From NCBI RefSeq assembly GCF_015624505.1, contig NZ_CP061379.1:62001-126000 (forward strand): a stretch of 64,000 nucleotides of DNA, written 5' to 3'. The stretch's first letter is position 1. Every line of letters starts with the position of its first letter. The notes below the pieces were generated by a model, which saw nothing but the letters and a program-made list of their open reading frames with translations, did no database searches and was not told the origin of the DNA. Both the position numbers and the translations under genes were made by a program. This document shows, in pieces, positions 49,077-58,690 of this stretch. The stretch is from Bradyrhizobium commune (GTDB taxonomy: Bacteria; Pseudomonadota; Alphaproteobacteria; Rhizobiales; Xanthobacteraceae).

Positions 49077-49123
49077 TTGCGATAAAGATCGCACCCCAAC
49101 CCGGAAAGCCCGAGGAGACGACC

Positions 49124-49549
49124 ATGTCCGTGAACGTCCTCTACAAGACCAGCGCAAAAGCCACCGGCGGCCGTGACGGCCATGCAGCGACCCTCGACGG
49201 CGCGCTCGACGTCAAGCTCACCACGCCGAAGGAGCTCGGCGGCGGCGGCGGCGCCGGCAACAATCCCGAACAGCTGTTTGCGGCAGGCTACGCCGCCTGC
49301 TTCATCGGCGCCATGAAGTTCGTGGCCTCCCAGGGCGGCCCGAAGGTCCCGGCCGACGCCTCCGTCACCTCGACCGTGGGTATCGGCCCGCGCTCGGCCG
49401 GCGGCTTTGGCCTCGACATCGATCTCGCCGTCTCGCTGCCGGGCCTTGCCCGCGCGGAGGCCGAGACGCTGGTCGAGAAGGCGCATCAGGTGTGCCCCTA
49501 CTCCAATGCGACGCGCGGCAATGTCGACGTTCGTTTGACGGTCGTCTGA
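49124..49549 (+). CDS. ohr: Organic hydroperoxide resistance protein Ohr
   Basis: 141-residue OsmC/Ohr-family thiol peroxidase. The two catalytic cysteines are in [15 protein letters not shown] and [14 protein letters not shown], and [14 protein letters not shown] is the Ohr signature. The start [16 protein letters not shown] has GAGGAGA upstream. It is divergent from ohrR. Expression should rise when OhrR is oxidised by organic peroxides. Confidence 0.97.
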   Translation: MSVNVLYKTSAKATGGRDGHAATLDGALDVKLTTPKELGGGGGAGNNPEQLFAAGYAACFIGAMKFVASQGGPKVPADASVTSTVGIGPRSAGGFGLDIDLAVSLPGLARAEAETLVEKAHQVCPYSNATRGNVDVRLTVV

Positions 49550-49724
49550 TCGTCGATGCCGATCGGTCGGCCCGGGATATCCCGGGCCGGCCACTTCTGC
49601 TTGATTTGCCACGTTGCGGGATTGCACCGCGGCGTCGCATACGGCCCCACGCAACAAGCCATTGCTGGCGCAAAAAAACCTCGCTAGGCCTGTGATCAAA
49701 TCTCGACACAGGGGAAGCGAAGAC

Positions 49725-50942
49725 ATGACTGAAGCCGCCAGTTCTAACGCTGCCGCGGGCGCAATGAGCGGACTGCGCGTCATCGATCTCACGCGCGTGC
49801 TTGGCGGTCCCTACTGCACCCAGATCCTTGCCGACCACGGCGCCGACGTGATCAAGGTCGAGCCGCCCGCCGGCGACGAGGTGCGCGACTGGGGCCCTCC
49901 CTTCCACGACGAGGACGCGGCCTATTTCGTCGGCATCAACCGCAACAAGCGCTCGATCGGCCTCGACCTCGCCTCCGAGGGCGGCCGCATCGTGCTGCTC
50001 AAGATGCTGGAGACGGCCGACGTCCTGATCGAGAATTTCAAGCCGGGCACGCTGGAGAAATGGGGCATCGGCAACGACGTGCTCAGCAGGAAATTCCCGC
50101 GCTTGGTGCATTGCCGGATCTGCGGCTTCGGCGCCGACGGCCCGCGCGGTGGCAATCCCGGCTATGACGCCATCATCCAGGCGATGACCGGCATGATCGC
50201 GGCAACCGGCTCGCCCGAGAGCGGCCCGATGCGGATCGGCGTGCCGCTGGTCGACATCACCACCGGTCTTTACGCGGCGATCGGCATCCTGATGGCGCTG
50301 TCGGAGCGGCAGCGCTCCGGCAAGGGCCAGTTCCTGGAGACGACGCTGTACGAGGCCGGCCTTGCGATCATGCATCCGCACACCGCGAATTATTTCATGC
50401 ATGGCAAGCCGCCGGGCCTGACCGGCAACGAGCATCCCAACCTCGTGCCCTATGCGATCTTCCCGACCAAGACCGACAACATCTTCATCGGCGTCGGCAA
50501 TGACGGCACCTTCCGCAAGCTCGCCAAGGAGATCGGCAAGCCCGAGCTCGGCACCGACCCGCGCTTTGCCCGCAACAAGGACCGCATCGCCAATCGCGAT
50601 GCGCTGCGCGCCGAGCTTGCCGCCGTGTTCAGCCAGCACGAGGCCGAGCCACTGTGCAATCGGCTGCTGGCCGCGGGCCTGCCCGCAGGGCCCGTGCAGA
50701 AGATCGACCAGGCGTTGACCAACCCGCACACGATCGCGCGCGGCGATGTCATCGAGAAGGATTGGTACAAGGGGGTCGCCTCGCCGATCCGGCTCGATCG
50801 CAGCAAGCCCAGCCTGCGCCGGCTGCCGCCGAAATTCAGCCAGCACTCCCAGGAGGTGCTGGGCGAGTTCGGCTACTCCAAGTCGGAGATCGACGCGATG
50901 GTCGAGAAAGGCGTTGTCTGCGGCCCCGAGCGCAAGCGCTAG
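49725..50942 (+). CDS. CaiB/BaiF-family (class III) CoA-transferase
   Basis: 405-residue family III CoA-transferase that moves CoA between carboxylic acids. Seen: LRVIDLTRVLGGPYCTQILADHGADVIKVE at the N-terminus, NRNKRSIGLDL, IENFKPGTLEKWGIG, and the presumed catalytic Asp in GNPGYDAIIQAMTG. VPLVDITTGLYAAIGILMAL follows. The start MTEAASS follows GGGGAAGCGA. There are no metabolic neighbours in the same direction, so the acid substrate cannot be named; formyl-, succinyl- or carnitine-type substrates are all possible. Confidence 0.88.
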   Translation: MTEAASSNAAAGAMSGLRVIDLTRVLGGPYCTQILADHGADVIKVEPPAGDEVRDWGPPFHDEDAAYFVGINRNKRSIGLDLASEGGRIVLLKMLETADVLIENFKPGTLEKWGIGNDVLSRKFPRLVHCRICGFGADGPRGGNPGYDAIIQAMTGMIAATGSPESGPMRIGVPLVDITTGLYAAIGILMALSERQRSGKGQFLETTLYEAGLAIMHPHTANYFMHGKPPGLTGNEHPNLVPYAIFPTKTDNIFIGVGNDGTFRKLAKEIGKPELGTDPRFARNKDRIANRDALRAELAAVFSQHEAEPLCNRLLAAGLPAGPVQKIDQALTNPHTIARGDVIEKDWYKGVASPIRLDRSKPSLRRLPPKFSQHSQEVLGEFGYSKSEIDAMVEKGVVCGPERKR

Positions 50943-50952
50943 TTGGCCCACT

Positions 50953-51068
50953 CCCTCTCCCGCTTGCGGGAGAGGGTTGGGGAGAGGGTATCCGCGACGG
51001 GACAATCCCCCAGAGGATAAAGCCCTCACCCGCGCTGCGCGCGACCTCTCCCGCAAGCGGGAGAGGTT
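50953..51068. repeat. REP-like element, copy 2 (inverted relative to 22051)
   Basis: Its reverse complement begins ACCTCTCCC-N6-GGGAGAGGT, then CGGGTGAGGG, CCTCTGGGGGATTGTCCCG, and ends CCCTCTCCC-N6-GGGAGAGGG, colinear with the element at 22051-22175. It lies between the CoA-transferase gene and ugpB. No gene is seen in this 355-bp gap. Confidence 0.85.
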
Positions 51069-51227
51069 TTCGAACCCGCGGCCTGCTTGTTAGCCTCACA
51101 CGTCCAATGCCGCACTGCGGCGCGGGCGCGGATGTGCACTGCGAACGGAGGCTGCCTGCTCCACCCTTCGCCTATTTGACGACTTCCCATTTGGCCGCGC
51201 TTGCTGCTTTCGTTTCTCCCGCCTACA

Positions 51228-51245
51228 CAGTCATGTGAACGTCAT
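51228..51245 (+). promoter_or_regulatory. Candidate Pho box upstream of ugpB
   Basis: CAGTCAT-GTGA-ACGTCAT matches the PhoB box design of two 7-bp direct repeats (consensus CTGTCAT) spaced by 4 bp, at 6 of 7 and 5 of 7 positions. It ends 52 bp before the ugpB start. ugp operons are PhoB-controlled in several rhizobia and in E. coli, so the placement is sensible; binding is inferred. Confidence 0.6.
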
Positions 51246-51297
51246 ATGGCGCTGCTAGCGCAAGCGATCTTTTTGACGGCTGAGGGAGGTATTCTTG

Positions 51298-52614
51298 ATG
51301 GCTCTTCGACACTTTGGGGCGGCTGCCGCATTTGCAGTCACGGTTGGCATGACGGCTTCGCCGGCGCTCGCCGTCACTGAGATCCAGTGGTGGCACGCGA
51401 TGACGGGCGCGAACAACGACGTCATCGTCAAGCTCGCCAACGACTTCAACGCGTCGCAGAGCGATTTCAAGGTGATCCCGACCTACAAGGGCAACTACGC
51501 CGACACGATGAACGCGGGCATCGCCGCCTTCCGGGCCGGCAACGCCCCGCACATCATGCAGGTGTTCGAAGTCGGCACCGCGACCATGATGGCCGCGACC
51601 GGCGCCGTGAAGCCGGTCTACAAGCTGATGGCCGACGCCGGCGAGAAGTTCGATCCGAAGAACTATCTGTCCGCGATCACCGGCTATTACTCGACCTCGA
51701 AGGGCGAGATGCTGTCCTTCCCCTTCAACTCGTCGTCGACCGTCATGTGGGTGAACCTCGACGAGCTCAAGAAGGCGAACGTCGAGATCCCGAAGACCTG
51801 GCCCGAGACGTTCGAGGCTGCCAAGAAGCTGCATGACAACGGTCATCCGACCTGCGGCTTCTCGGGCTCCTGGATCACCTGGGTCAATCTCGAGCAGCTC
51901 TCCGCCTGGCACAACGTGCCGCTCGCCAGCAAGGCCAACGGTCTCGACGGCTTCGACACCGTGCTCGAGTTCAACGGACCGCTCCAGGTCAAGCATCTCG
52001 AGAAGCTGGTCGAGCTCCAGAAGGACAAGACCTACGACTATGCCGGCCGCACCAATACCGGCGAAGGCCGCTTCACCTCGGGCGAATGCGCGATCTACCT
52101 GACCTCGTCGGCCTTCTTCGGCAACGTCAAGGCGCAGGCCAAGTTCGCCTTCAACGCCGTGCCGATGCCGTACTATCCCGACGTCAAGGGCGCGCCGCAG
52201 AACTCGATCATCGGCGGCGCTTCGCTCTGGGTCATGGGCGGCAAGTCGGCCGACGAATACAAGGGCGTCGCAAAATTCCTGACCTTCCTCTCGGACACCG
52301 ATCGCCAGGTCTACATCCACAAGGCGTCCGGCTATCTGCCGATCACCAAGGCGGCCTACGAGAAGGCGAAGGCCGAGGGCTTCTACAAGGATCAGCCCTA
52401 TCTCGAGACCCCGCTGCTCGAGCTGACCAACAAGGAGCCGACCGAGAATTCGCGCGGTCTGCGCCTCGGCAACATGGTGCAGCTGCGTGACGTCTGGTCG
52501 GAAGAGATCGAGCAGGCGCTCGCCGGCAAGAAGACCGCCAAGCAGGCGCTGGATGCGGCTGTCGAGCGCGGCAACGCGATGCTGCGGCAGTTCGAAAAGA
52601 CCGCCGTAAAATAA
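51298..52614 (+). CDS. ugpB: sn-glycerol-3-phosphate ABC transporter, periplasmic binding protein
   Basis: 438-residue extracellular solute-binding protein of family 1. A signal peptide ([25 protein letters not shown]) is followed by [29 protein letters not shown], the UgpB-type start of the mature protein. The string [24 protein letters not shown] is also family-like. The ATG at 51298 has GGGAGGT upstream. It is the first gene of ugpBAEC and probably responds to phosphate limitation through the Pho box. Confidence 0.94.
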   Translation: MALRHFGAAAAFAVTVGMTASPALAVTEIQWWHAMTGANNDVIVKLANDFNASQSDFKVIPTYKGNYADTMNAGIAAFRAGNAPHIMQVFEVGTATMMAATGAVKPVYKLMADAGEKFDPKNYLSAITGYYSTSKGEMLSFPFNSSSTVMWVNLDELKKANVEIPKTWPETFEAAKKLHDNGHPTCGFSGSWITWVNLEQLSAWHNVPLASKANGLDGFDTVLEFNGPLQVKHLEKLVELQKDKTYDYAGRTNTGEGRFTSGECAIYLTSSAFFGNVKAQAKFAFNAVPMPYYPDVKGAPQNSIIGGASLWVMGGKSADEYKGVAKFLTFLSDTDRQVYIHKASGYLPITKAAYEKAKAEGFYKDQPYLETPLLELTNKEPTENSRGLRLGNMVQLRDVWSEEIEQALAGKKTAKQALDAAVERGNAMLRQFEKTAVK

Positions 52615-52666
52615 GGCGACGGCGACGGCAGGCCGCACGACGAGCGGCCTGCCGGCGCCACCCATC

Positions 52667-53548
52667 ATGCAAAAGCAAGCCATTTTCCAATCAAAGCTAT
52701 TGCCCTACGTGCTGGTCGCCCCGCAACTCGCGGTCGTCCTGATTTTCTTCTATTGGCCGGCCTTGCAGGCGGTGATCCAGTCCTTCCTGCTCCAGGACGC
52801 CTTCGGTCTCTCCTCGAACTTCGTCTGGTTCGACAATTATATCGAGCTGTTCAAGGACCCCGCTTATTTCGCGTCCATCATCCGGACCTTCTTCTTCTCG
52901 TTCGCGATCGCGGTCTCGTCGCTGTCCTTTGCGCTGCTGCTCGCCGTGATGGCCGACAAGCCGCTGCGCGGCTCGACGCTCTACCGCACGCTGCTGATCT
53001 GGCCCTATGCGGTCGCCCCGCCCGTCGTCGGCGTGCTCTGGATCTTCATGCTGCATCCTTCGCTGGGCGTGCTCGCGCGCTATCTGCGCGGCGCCGGCAT
53101 CGACTGGAATCCGCTGCTCAACGGCGACCAGGCCGCAGCGCTGATCATCCTGGCGGCTGCCTGGAAGCAGATCTCCTATAATTTCCTGTTCTTCCTCGCC
53201 GGCCTGCAAGCGATCCCGAAAAGCGTGTTCGAGGCCGCCGCGATCGACGGCGCGCGCCCGATGCGGCGGTTCTGGACCGTGACCTTCCCACTGCTGTCGC
53301 CGACCATCTTCTTCCTGCTGGTCGTCAACATCGTCTATGCCTTCTTCGACACTTTCGGCATCATCGACACCATGACGCGCGGCGGTCCCGGCACGTCGAC
53401 GGTGACGCTGGTCTACAAGGTCTATTCCGACGGCCTGCTCGGCGGCAATCTCGGCAGCTCGGCGGCGCAATCGGTGATCCTGATGGTCATGGTCATCGTG
53501 CTCACGGGCATCCAGTTCCGTTTCGTCGAACGCAAGGTGACCTACTGA
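52667..53548 (+). CDS. ugpA: sn-glycerol-3-phosphate ABC transporter permease UgpA
   Basis: 293-residue inner-membrane permease with six predicted transmembrane segments, the first at [23 protein letters not shown]. The EAA loop that docks to the ATPase reads [24 protein letters not shown] (about residues 188-211). It follows ugpB by 52 bp; its stop overlaps the ugpE start by one base. Confidence 0.94.
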   Translation: MQKQAIFQSKLLPYVLVAPQLAVVLIFFYWPALQAVIQSFLLQDAFGLSSNFVWFDNYIELFKDPAYFASIIRTFFFSFAIAVSSLSFALLLAVMADKPLRGSTLYRTLLIWPYAVAPPVVGVLWIFMLHPSLGVLARYLRGAGIDWNPLLNGDQAAALIILAAAWKQISYNFLFFLAGLQAIPKSVFEAAAIDGARPMRRFWTVTFPLLSPTIFFLLVVNIVYAFFDTFGIIDTMTRGGPGTSTVTLVYKVYSDGLLGGNLGSSAAQSVILMVMVIVLTGIQFRFVERKVTY

Positions 53549-54396
53549 TGGTCGAAGAAGAGGGCTTTCGACGCTACGTCGCCCACATCATCCTCTGGAT
53601 CGGGATCGCGATCGTCGCGTTCCCCGTCTACATCGCCATCGTCGCCTCGACCCAGGACAATGCGCTGATCGCCAACGGGCAGATGTCGCTGTTGCCGGGC
53701 GGGCACTTCTTCGAGGTCTACTACCAGACCATCTTCGTCGGCACGAGCGGCTCGACCCGCGAGCCGGTCTACAACATGATGCTGAACTCGCTGGTGATGG
53801 CGCTCCTGATCGCAGTCGGCAAGATCGCGATCTCGATCATCTCGGCCTACGGGATCGTCTATTTCCGCTTTCCGTTCCGGATGCCGATCTTCTGGATCAT
53901 CTTCATCACCCTGATGCTGCCGGTCGAGGTGCGCATCTATCCGACCTACAAGATCGTCGCCGATCTGCACATGCTCGACAGCTATGCGGGCCTGGCGCTG
54001 CCGCTGATCGCGTCCGCCACCGCAACGCTGCTGTTCCGGCAGTTCTTCATGACGGTGCCGGATGAGCTGCTTGAAGCGTCACGCATCGACGGCGCCGGCC
54101 CCCTGCGCTTCTTCTGGGATACACTGTTGCCGCTCTCGCGCACCAACATGGCGGCGCTGTTCGTGATCCTCTTCATCCTCGGCTGGAATCAATATCTCTG
54201 GCCGCTCCTGATCACCACCCGCGACGACATGCAGACCATCCAGGTCGGCATCCGCAAGATGATCACTACCACCGATGCGCTGACCGAATGGCCGGTGGTG
54301 ATGGCGACCGCCGTGCTCGCCATGCTGCCGCCGGTGTTCGTCGTCGTCGCCATGCAGAAATTGTTCGTGCGCGGCCTGGTCGAGACGGAGAAATAG
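53548..54396 (+). CDS. ugpE: sn-glycerol-3-phosphate ABC transporter permease UgpE
   Basis: 282-residue second permease of the Ugp importer with about six transmembrane segments (first: HIILWIGIAIVAFPVYIAIVAS). The EAA loop is EASRIDGAGPLRFFWDTLLPLSR. NQYLWPLLITTRDDMQTIQVGIR is typical of UgpE. It is coupled to ugpA by a TGATG overlap and followed by ugpC after 6 bp. Confidence 0.94.
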   Translation: MVEEEGFRRYVAHIILWIGIAIVAFPVYIAIVASTQDNALIANGQMSLLPGGHFFEVYYQTIFVGTSGSTREPVYNMMLNSLVMALLIAVGKIAISIISAYGIVYFRFPFRMPIFWIIFITLMLPVEVRIYPTYKIVADLHMLDSYAGLALPLIASATATLLFRQFFMTVPDELLEASRIDGAGPLRFFWDTLLPLSRTNMAALFVILFILGWNQYLWPLLITTRDDMQTIQVGIRKMITTTDALTEWPVVMATAVLAMLPPVFVVVAMQKLFVRGLVETEK

Positions 54397-54402
54397 AGAG
54401 TT

Positions 54403-55485
54403 ATGGCCAACGTCACCCTGCGCAACGTCCGCAAGACCTACACCGGCGGCTTCGAGGCCATCAAGGGCGTCAACGTCGATGTCGGCGACGGCCAGTTCTG
54501 CGTGCTGGTCGGCCCCTCCGGCTGCGGCAAGTCGACGCTGCTCCGCATGGTCGCAGGGCTGGAGACCGTCACCGGCGGCGAGATCGACATCGGCGGCCGC
54601 ATCGTCAACCAGGTCGAGCCCGCCGACCGCGACATCGCGATGGTGTTCCAGAACTACGCGCTCTATCCGCATATGAGCGTGTTCAACAACATGGCCTACG
54701 GCCTGCGCAACCGTGGCATGGCGGAAGCCGAGGTCAAGACCCGGGTCGAGGAAGCCGCCCGCGTGCTCGAGCTCGCGCCGATGCTGGAGCGCAAGCCGCG
54801 CCAGCTCTCCGGCGGCCAGCGTCAGCGCGTCGCCATGGGCCGCGCCATCGTGCGCCAGCCAAAGGTGTTTTTATTTGACGAGCCGCTCTCCAATCTCGAC
54901 GCCAAGCTGCGCATCGCGATGCGGGTCGAGATCCGCAAATTGCAGCGCCGGCTCAACACGACGTCGATCTACGTCACGCATGATCAGCTGGAGGCGATGA
55001 CGCTCGCCGACGTTCTCGTGGTGATGAATGGCGGCCAGGTCGAGCAGGTCGGCAATCCGCTGGCGATTTACGAGAAACCGGCCACGACCTTCGTCGCCTC
55101 CTTCATCGGCGCCCCGCCGATGAATTTGATGTCGACGCGCACTGAGGAGATCAAGTCGCAGCTCGGCAGTGCCGGCGAGGCCGGCATCCTCGGCATCCGC
55201 CCGGAAGATTTTGTGATCACCGATCAGACCCCGGCCGGCGGCGTTGCGCTCCCGCTGACCGTCGAAGCCATCGAGCGCGTCGGCGCCGAAACCTTCGTTT
55301 ACGGCTCGCGCGCGCAGGACGAGCAGCGCGTGGCCGCCACCCCGGGCGAGCTGCCGCCCGGTGAGGTCATCGTCCGCATTCCCGGAACCGAGGCTCCGGC
55401 CATCGGCGAGAAGATTCGTGTCGCGGCAGTGCGGGCAAAACTGCATCTGTTCAGTGGCGACGGGCGGACGCGGATCGAGGCCTGA
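54403..55485 (+). CDS. ugpC: sn-glycerol-3-phosphate ABC transporter ATP-binding protein UgpC
   Basis: 360-residue ATPase of the MalK/UgpC type. Walker [19 protein letters not shown] (about 37-54), the Q-loop in [14 protein letters not shown], signature [17 protein letters not shown], Walker [13 protein letters not shown] and the switch His in [10 protein letters not shown]. The C-terminal 120 residues form the OB-like regulatory domain (GIRPEDF...). It is the last gene of ugpBAEC. A 28-bp repeat and a small hairpin (CGGACACGCCGTGTCCG) follow. Confidence 0.95.
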   Translation: MANVTLRNVRKTYTGGFEAIKGVNVDVGDGQFCVLVGPSGCGKSTLLRMVAGLETVTGGEIDIGGRIVNQVEPADRDIAMVFQNYALYPHMSVFNNMAYGLRNRGMAEAEVKTRVEEAARVLELAPMLERKPRQLSGGQRQRVAMGRAIVRQPKVFLFDEPLSNLDAKLRIAMRVEIRKLQRRLNTTSIYVTHDQLEAMTLADVLVVMNGGQVEQVGNPLAIYEKPATTFVASFIGAPPMNLMSTRTEEIKSQLGSAGEAGILGIRPEDFVITDQTPAGGVALPLTVEAIERVGAETFVYGSRAQDEQRVAATPGELPPGEVIVRIPGTEAPAIGEKIRVAAVRAKLHLFSGDGRTRIEA

Positions 55486-55506
55486 CCGGCCCCTTCGACC
55501 AAAGAG

Positions 55507-55534
55507 TCGAAAACAACCCCATGCACAGTAGAAC
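55507..55534. repeat. 28-bp dispersed repeat, copy 2
   Basis: Identical over 28 bp to 16666-16693, starting 21 bp after the ugpC stop. Both copies lie near 3' ends of genes and in the same orientation. The function is unknown. Confidence 0.8.
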
Positions 55535-55696
55535 GGGGTCTGTTTTCGTTTAGATAAATCGGCCCCGGACACGCCGTGTCCGGATTGGGCGACGGCGGGC
55601 ATTGGCCATCCACAGGCCCCCGCTACGTCCTTGAACCGACACGGGGATATGACCATATTGCTGACCAAGGGGCGCCGCTTCCGGGCCCTGAAATGC

Positions 55697-55720
55697 CAAA
55701 GTCGCTTCGAGAGGACTTTG
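55697..55720 (+). promoter_or_regulatory. ROSE-type RNA thermometer hairpin covering the hsp20 ribosome binding site
   Basis: CAAAGTC and GACTTTG form a 7-bp stem around GCTTCGAGAG. The segment TCGCT (55702-55706) faces the Shine-Dalgarno AGGA (55712-55715), which lies 11 bases before the ATG. This is the conserved UYGCU/AGGA pairing of ROSE elements, first described on small heat shock genes of Bradyrhizobium. Upstream leader bases from about 55620 can form the additional ROSE stems. The pairing should melt on heating and allow translation. Confidence 0.8.
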
Positions 55721-55726
55721 TAAACT

Positions 55727-56152
55727 ATGTCTCGTGTTCCCACGCTTTCCAGTCCGTTCCTTCTGGGCTTCGACGAGATCGAGCGCGTGCTCGACCGCGT
55801 CGTCAAAGGCGCCGACGGCTACCCTCCGTACAATATCGAGAGGTGCAGCGGATCGGACGGCCAGCCCGAGCGGTTGCGCATCACGCTGGCGGTCGCCGGA
55901 TTCACCCGCGACCAACTCGATGTAACCATTGAGGAAAACCAGCTCGTAATCCGTGGGCGGCAGCAGGACGACAAGGCCCGGCAATACATCCATCGCGGCA
56001 TCGCCGCGCGCCACTTCCAGCGCACCTTCGTGCTGGCGGAGGGGATGCTGGTGCTGGGTGCGGATCTGAAGAACGGGTTGTTGTCGATCGACCTGGCCCG
56101 GCCAGAACCGGAGAGGATCGTTAAGACAATCGCTATCAATGAGCACGAATAA
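55727..56152 (+). CDS. Small heat shock protein (Hsp20/alpha-crystallin family)
   Basis: 141-residue class A bacterial sHSP of the HspA/IbpA type. It starts SRVPTLSSPFLLGFDEIERVLDRV; the alpha-crystallin domain spans about 33-130 (ITLAVAGFTRDQLDVTIEENQLVIRG... FVLAEGMLVLGADLKNGLLSIDL). ATP-independent chaperone holding unfolded proteins. Translation is probably controlled by the ROSE hairpin over its ribosome binding site. It is followed by a DUF1150 gene, its usual partner. Confidence 0.93.
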   Translation: MSRVPTLSSPFLLGFDEIERVLDRVVKGADGYPPYNIERCSGSDGQPERLRITLAVAGFTRDQLDVTIEENQLVIRGRQQDDKARQYIHRGIAARHFQRTFVLAEGMLVLGADLKNGLLSIDLARPEPERIVKTIAINEHE

Positions 56153-56203
56153 TGGAACGAGTAGCGGACTCGACCGCTTAGTTTCTGTGAAGGAGTCGAG
56201 ACC

Positions 56204-56476
56204 ATGAGTGAAGGTCACGTTGTATTCGAATACGAAGCCAAGAACGTCTCGCCCGAGACGCTGGCAAACCTCGGCGAAGGTCACATCGCCTATGTGAAGC
56301 AGATCCGCTCCGAGGACGTGCCCGGCCTGTTTCCCGAAGCGCCCAAGATTGCGCCCGGCCTCAAGCTGTTCGCGCTCCACGCCGCCGACGGCACGCCGAT
56401 CATGCTGACCGACAGCCGCGAAGCCGCGGTCGCGAACGCCTGGAGCAACGAGCTGCAGGCGGTGAGCGTGCACTGA
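56204..56476 (+). CDS. DUF1150 family protein
   Basis: 90-residue protein (LANLGEGHIAYVKQIRSEDVPGLFP... LFALHAADGTPIMLTDSREAAVANAWSN) of the DUF1150 family, which regularly follows hsp20 genes in Rhizobiales. It is 51 bp after hsp20 in the same direction and ends at an intrinsic terminator, so it is likely induced together with hsp20. The function is unknown. Confidence 0.9.
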   Translation: MSEGHVVFEYEAKNVSPETLANLGEGHIAYVKQIRSEDVPGLFPEAPKIAPGLKLFALHAADGTPIMLTDSREAAVANAWSNELQAVSVH

Positions 56477-56511
56477 ACACGCGCGCGTCGCATCGACGAA
56501 TAGAGATTCAA

Positions 56512-56552
56512 GCGGGCATGCCTACGCAAGAAGGCGTGCCCGTTTTTATTTT
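56512..56552 (+). terminator. Intrinsic terminator after the hsp20-DUF1150 pair
   Basis: CGGGCATGCCT and AGGCGTGCCCG form an 11-bp stem (one G-U) followed by TTTTTATTTT, 35 bp after the DUF1150 stop. Confidence 0.9.
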
Positions 56553-56587
56553 GATGCGATGAAGGTTCGGCGTCATTGCGAGTGCAA

Positions 56588-56736
56588 CTCTCGTGTCCCG
56601 GACAAGCTGCAACGCGCAAAAGCGTTCCAGCGCAGAGCCGGGACCCGGAAAGCAACACGGTCAGCGTCAGCCGCATGGACCCCGGCTCTGCAGCGCACCT
56701 CTGAAGAAGCGCTGCGCTGCGTCCGGGGCACGAGAG
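56588..56736. repeat. Imperfect palindromic element between DUF1150 and TPR genes
   Basis: The ends CTCTCGTGTCCCGGAC and GTCCGGGGCACGAGAG are near-perfect complements, with further internal pairing (GCAACGCGCAAAAGC against the GCGCTGCGCTGC side; GAGCCGGG against CCCGGCTC). It is another REP-like family, filling the convergent gap; no gene is seen there. Confidence 0.7.
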
Positions 56737-56762
56737 CGGAGATGCTCGCTCATTCGAAGGCG

Positions 56763-57875
56763 TCATTTCAGAAAACCAAGCCCTTCGCGCGCCGTGTCAT
56801 AGGCCCATTTGTCGCCCGGCGGCAGTACGAGCACGCTGTTGAAATCGGCGCGCGCGTGCTTGGCGTCGGACATCATCATGTAGAGGAGGCCGCGATTGAC
56901 CAGGGCGATCTGGTTTTTCGGATCAAGCCGCAACGCTTCTGTATAGTCGGCGAGCGCGCTTGCGTGCTCACCGAGGTCGCGCAACGTGCTGGCGCGATTG
57001 CTGTAGGCCATCGAATTTCCCGGCTGAAGCCGAATTTCTTCGCTGTAATCGGCAACCGCGCGTCGGTCATCGCCCTTCTTGCGCCAGGCGGGGGCGCGCA
57101 TGTGGTAGGCCTTCACGTAAGCCGGACTGATCCGGGTGACTTCGTCGAGCTCCCTTATTCCACCGTCGATGTCGTCCTTTCTCAGCAGAGCGATGGCCCG
57201 ACAATAATGACTGCCGGCACTTCCGGGCTCCAGACCGACCGCCTTGTTGCAATCGTCCAGCGCCTCGTCGGTCTTATCCTGGTCGAGACGGACAAGTCCG
57301 CGCAGCTCGTAGGGCCATGCGGCGGCCGGATTGCTGCGCATCGCCTCGTCGTAGTCGGCGATGGCGTGGTCGTAATCGTCCTTCGCCGCGTACGATTGTC
57401 CGCGGATCACGAGGGCCAGATAGGCTTGCGCGGGATTGCGCTCGATGGCCTCGGTGAGATGCGTGATCGCCAGATCGTAGTCGCGCTTGTTGAAATGCTC
57501 GATGCCGCGAGAGGTATAAGCCGGCCCGTAGCCGGGATCGAGGCGAATGGCCTCATTGAAATCCGCCAAAGCGAGATCCCGGTCGCCTCTCACGGAATAG
57601 GTGCGCCCGCGACACTGATAGGCCCGCGCGAAATTCGGATCGATCCGTATCGCCGCGCTGCAATCCTCGAAGGCATGATCCTTGTCGCGCTTGTTGAACC
57701 AGGCTTCGCCGCGCTTTTCATAAGCAGCCGCATTGCCCTGGTCGGCGGCGATGATTTCGGTCGTTTCCGCGATGATGCGATCGTTCGAGGCATCGTCGGC
57801 ACGGGCCAATGCCGTCACGGCGATGGCGAGAGCACAAAGCAGACCGAAGACACGCCCTGTCGAACCGCAACTCAT
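56763..57875 (-). CDS. Exported tetratricopeptide-repeat protein
   Basis: 370 residues with a signal peptide (VFGLLCALAIAVTALARA) and about nine TPR units in a row, visible as repeated 34-residue blocks with A-Y-xx-R-G and LDP-type endings (FARAYQCRGRTYSVRGDRDLALADFNEAIRLDPGYGPAYTSRG). TPR arrays mediate protein-protein contacts; here in the periplasm or at the outer membrane. There is no partner gene next to it and the role is unknown. Confidence 0.87.
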   Translation of the reverse strand: MSCGSTGRVFGLLCALAIAVTALARADDASNDRIIAETTEIIAADQGNAAAYEKRGEAWFNKRDKDHAFEDCSAAIRIDPNFARAYQCRGRTYSVRGDRDLALADFNEAIRLDPGYGPAYTSRGIEHFNKRDYDLAITHLTEAIERNPAQAYLALVIRGQSYAAKDDYDHAIADYDEAMRSNPAAAWPYELRGLVRLDQDKTDEALDDCNKAVGLEPGSAGSHYCRAIALLRKDDIDGGIRELDEVTRISPAYVKAYHMRAPAWRKKGDDRRAVADYSEEIRLQPGNSMAYSNRASTLRDLGEHASALADYTEALRLDPKNQIALVNRGLLYMMMSDAKHARADFNSVLVLPPGDKWAYDTAREGLGFLK

Positions 57876-57977
57876 GCCTCAAAATCCCCCGGATCGAATC
57901 GGAAATCCTCGGGGACGACATCGCAGCCCCGGCTGCGACATAAGTCGCGGACGGTGCGGCTCGGGTTCGAACGGGAG

Positions 57978-58439
57978 TTAAGCCGCCGTCGCCGGCGGCA
58001 GGGCGAGCACCGAATAGATCGCCTGGGCGTCGCGCGAGGCGCGGAGTTTTTTGGCGATGTCCTGGTCGCGCAACAGGCGGGCGATGCGGGCCAGCGCCTT
58101 GAGGTGATCGGCGCCGGCGCCTTCGGGGGCGAGCAGCAGGAAGACCAGATCGACCGGCTGGCCGTCCATCGCCTCGAAATCGATCGGGCGATCGAGACGG
58201 GCGAACAGGCCAAAAATCTTTTCCAGCTTGGGCAGCTTGCCGTGGGGAATCGCGACGCCGTAGCCGACCGCGGTGGTGCCGAGCTTCTCGCGCTGGAGCA
58301 GCACCTCGAACACCGCGCGCTCGTTCTGGCCGGTCAGCTCGGCGGCCTTGGCCGCGAGTTCCTGAAGCGCCTGCTTCTTGCTGTTGACCTTCAATGCCGG
58401 AAGTATCGCCTCGGGGGCGACCAGATCGGTAATCGGCAT
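57978..58439 (-). CDS. ptsN: Nitrogen-regulatory PTS enzyme IIA PtsN
   Basis: 153-residue EIIA-Ntr. The phospho-acceptor His is in VGYGVAIPHGKLPKL (about residue 66), and the N-terminal ITDLVAPEAILPALKVNSKKQALQELA and DLVFLLLAPEGAGADHLKALARIARLL are family landmarks. It signals phosphorylation state to potassium transport, carbon storage and related targets. It lies 296 bp after hpf, in the conserved rpoN-hpf-ptsN order. Confidence 0.95.
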   Translation of the reverse strand: MPITDLVAPEAILPALKVNSKKQALQELAAKAAELTGQNERAVFEVLLQREKLGTTAVGYGVAIPHGKLPKLEKIFGLFARLDRPIDFEAMDGQPVDLVFLLLAPEGAGADHLKALARIARLLRDQDIAKKLRASRDAQAIYSVLALPPATAA

Positions 58440-58690
58440 GGAAGTGTTCCGAGGTGAATTAAACCGTCAGGTTCCGAATTGGCCTGCTCGGTCAGACCGA
58501 GCCCGGCCGGCGTCAAGAAGGTGAAGCAGGAAGCGGACTTAGCTCAGGTCCCGCTGCGTCCTGATGTGGGGCGCTTCTACTCCAACGCAATCCCGGTGCC
58601 AACTCCCGCGTGCGGCTTTGCCACGGTCATTGTTAAGGGCTGTGGTTGATACGGGGATGTCATTTACCCGGCCTCGATTCTTGTTTTGAC

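Noticed and set aside
56559..58457. 632-codon open frame antisense to the TPR and ptsN genes
   Set aside because: The opposite strand has a signal peptide, TPR repeats and a PtsN with its catalytic His; the long frame is a codon-bias shadow.
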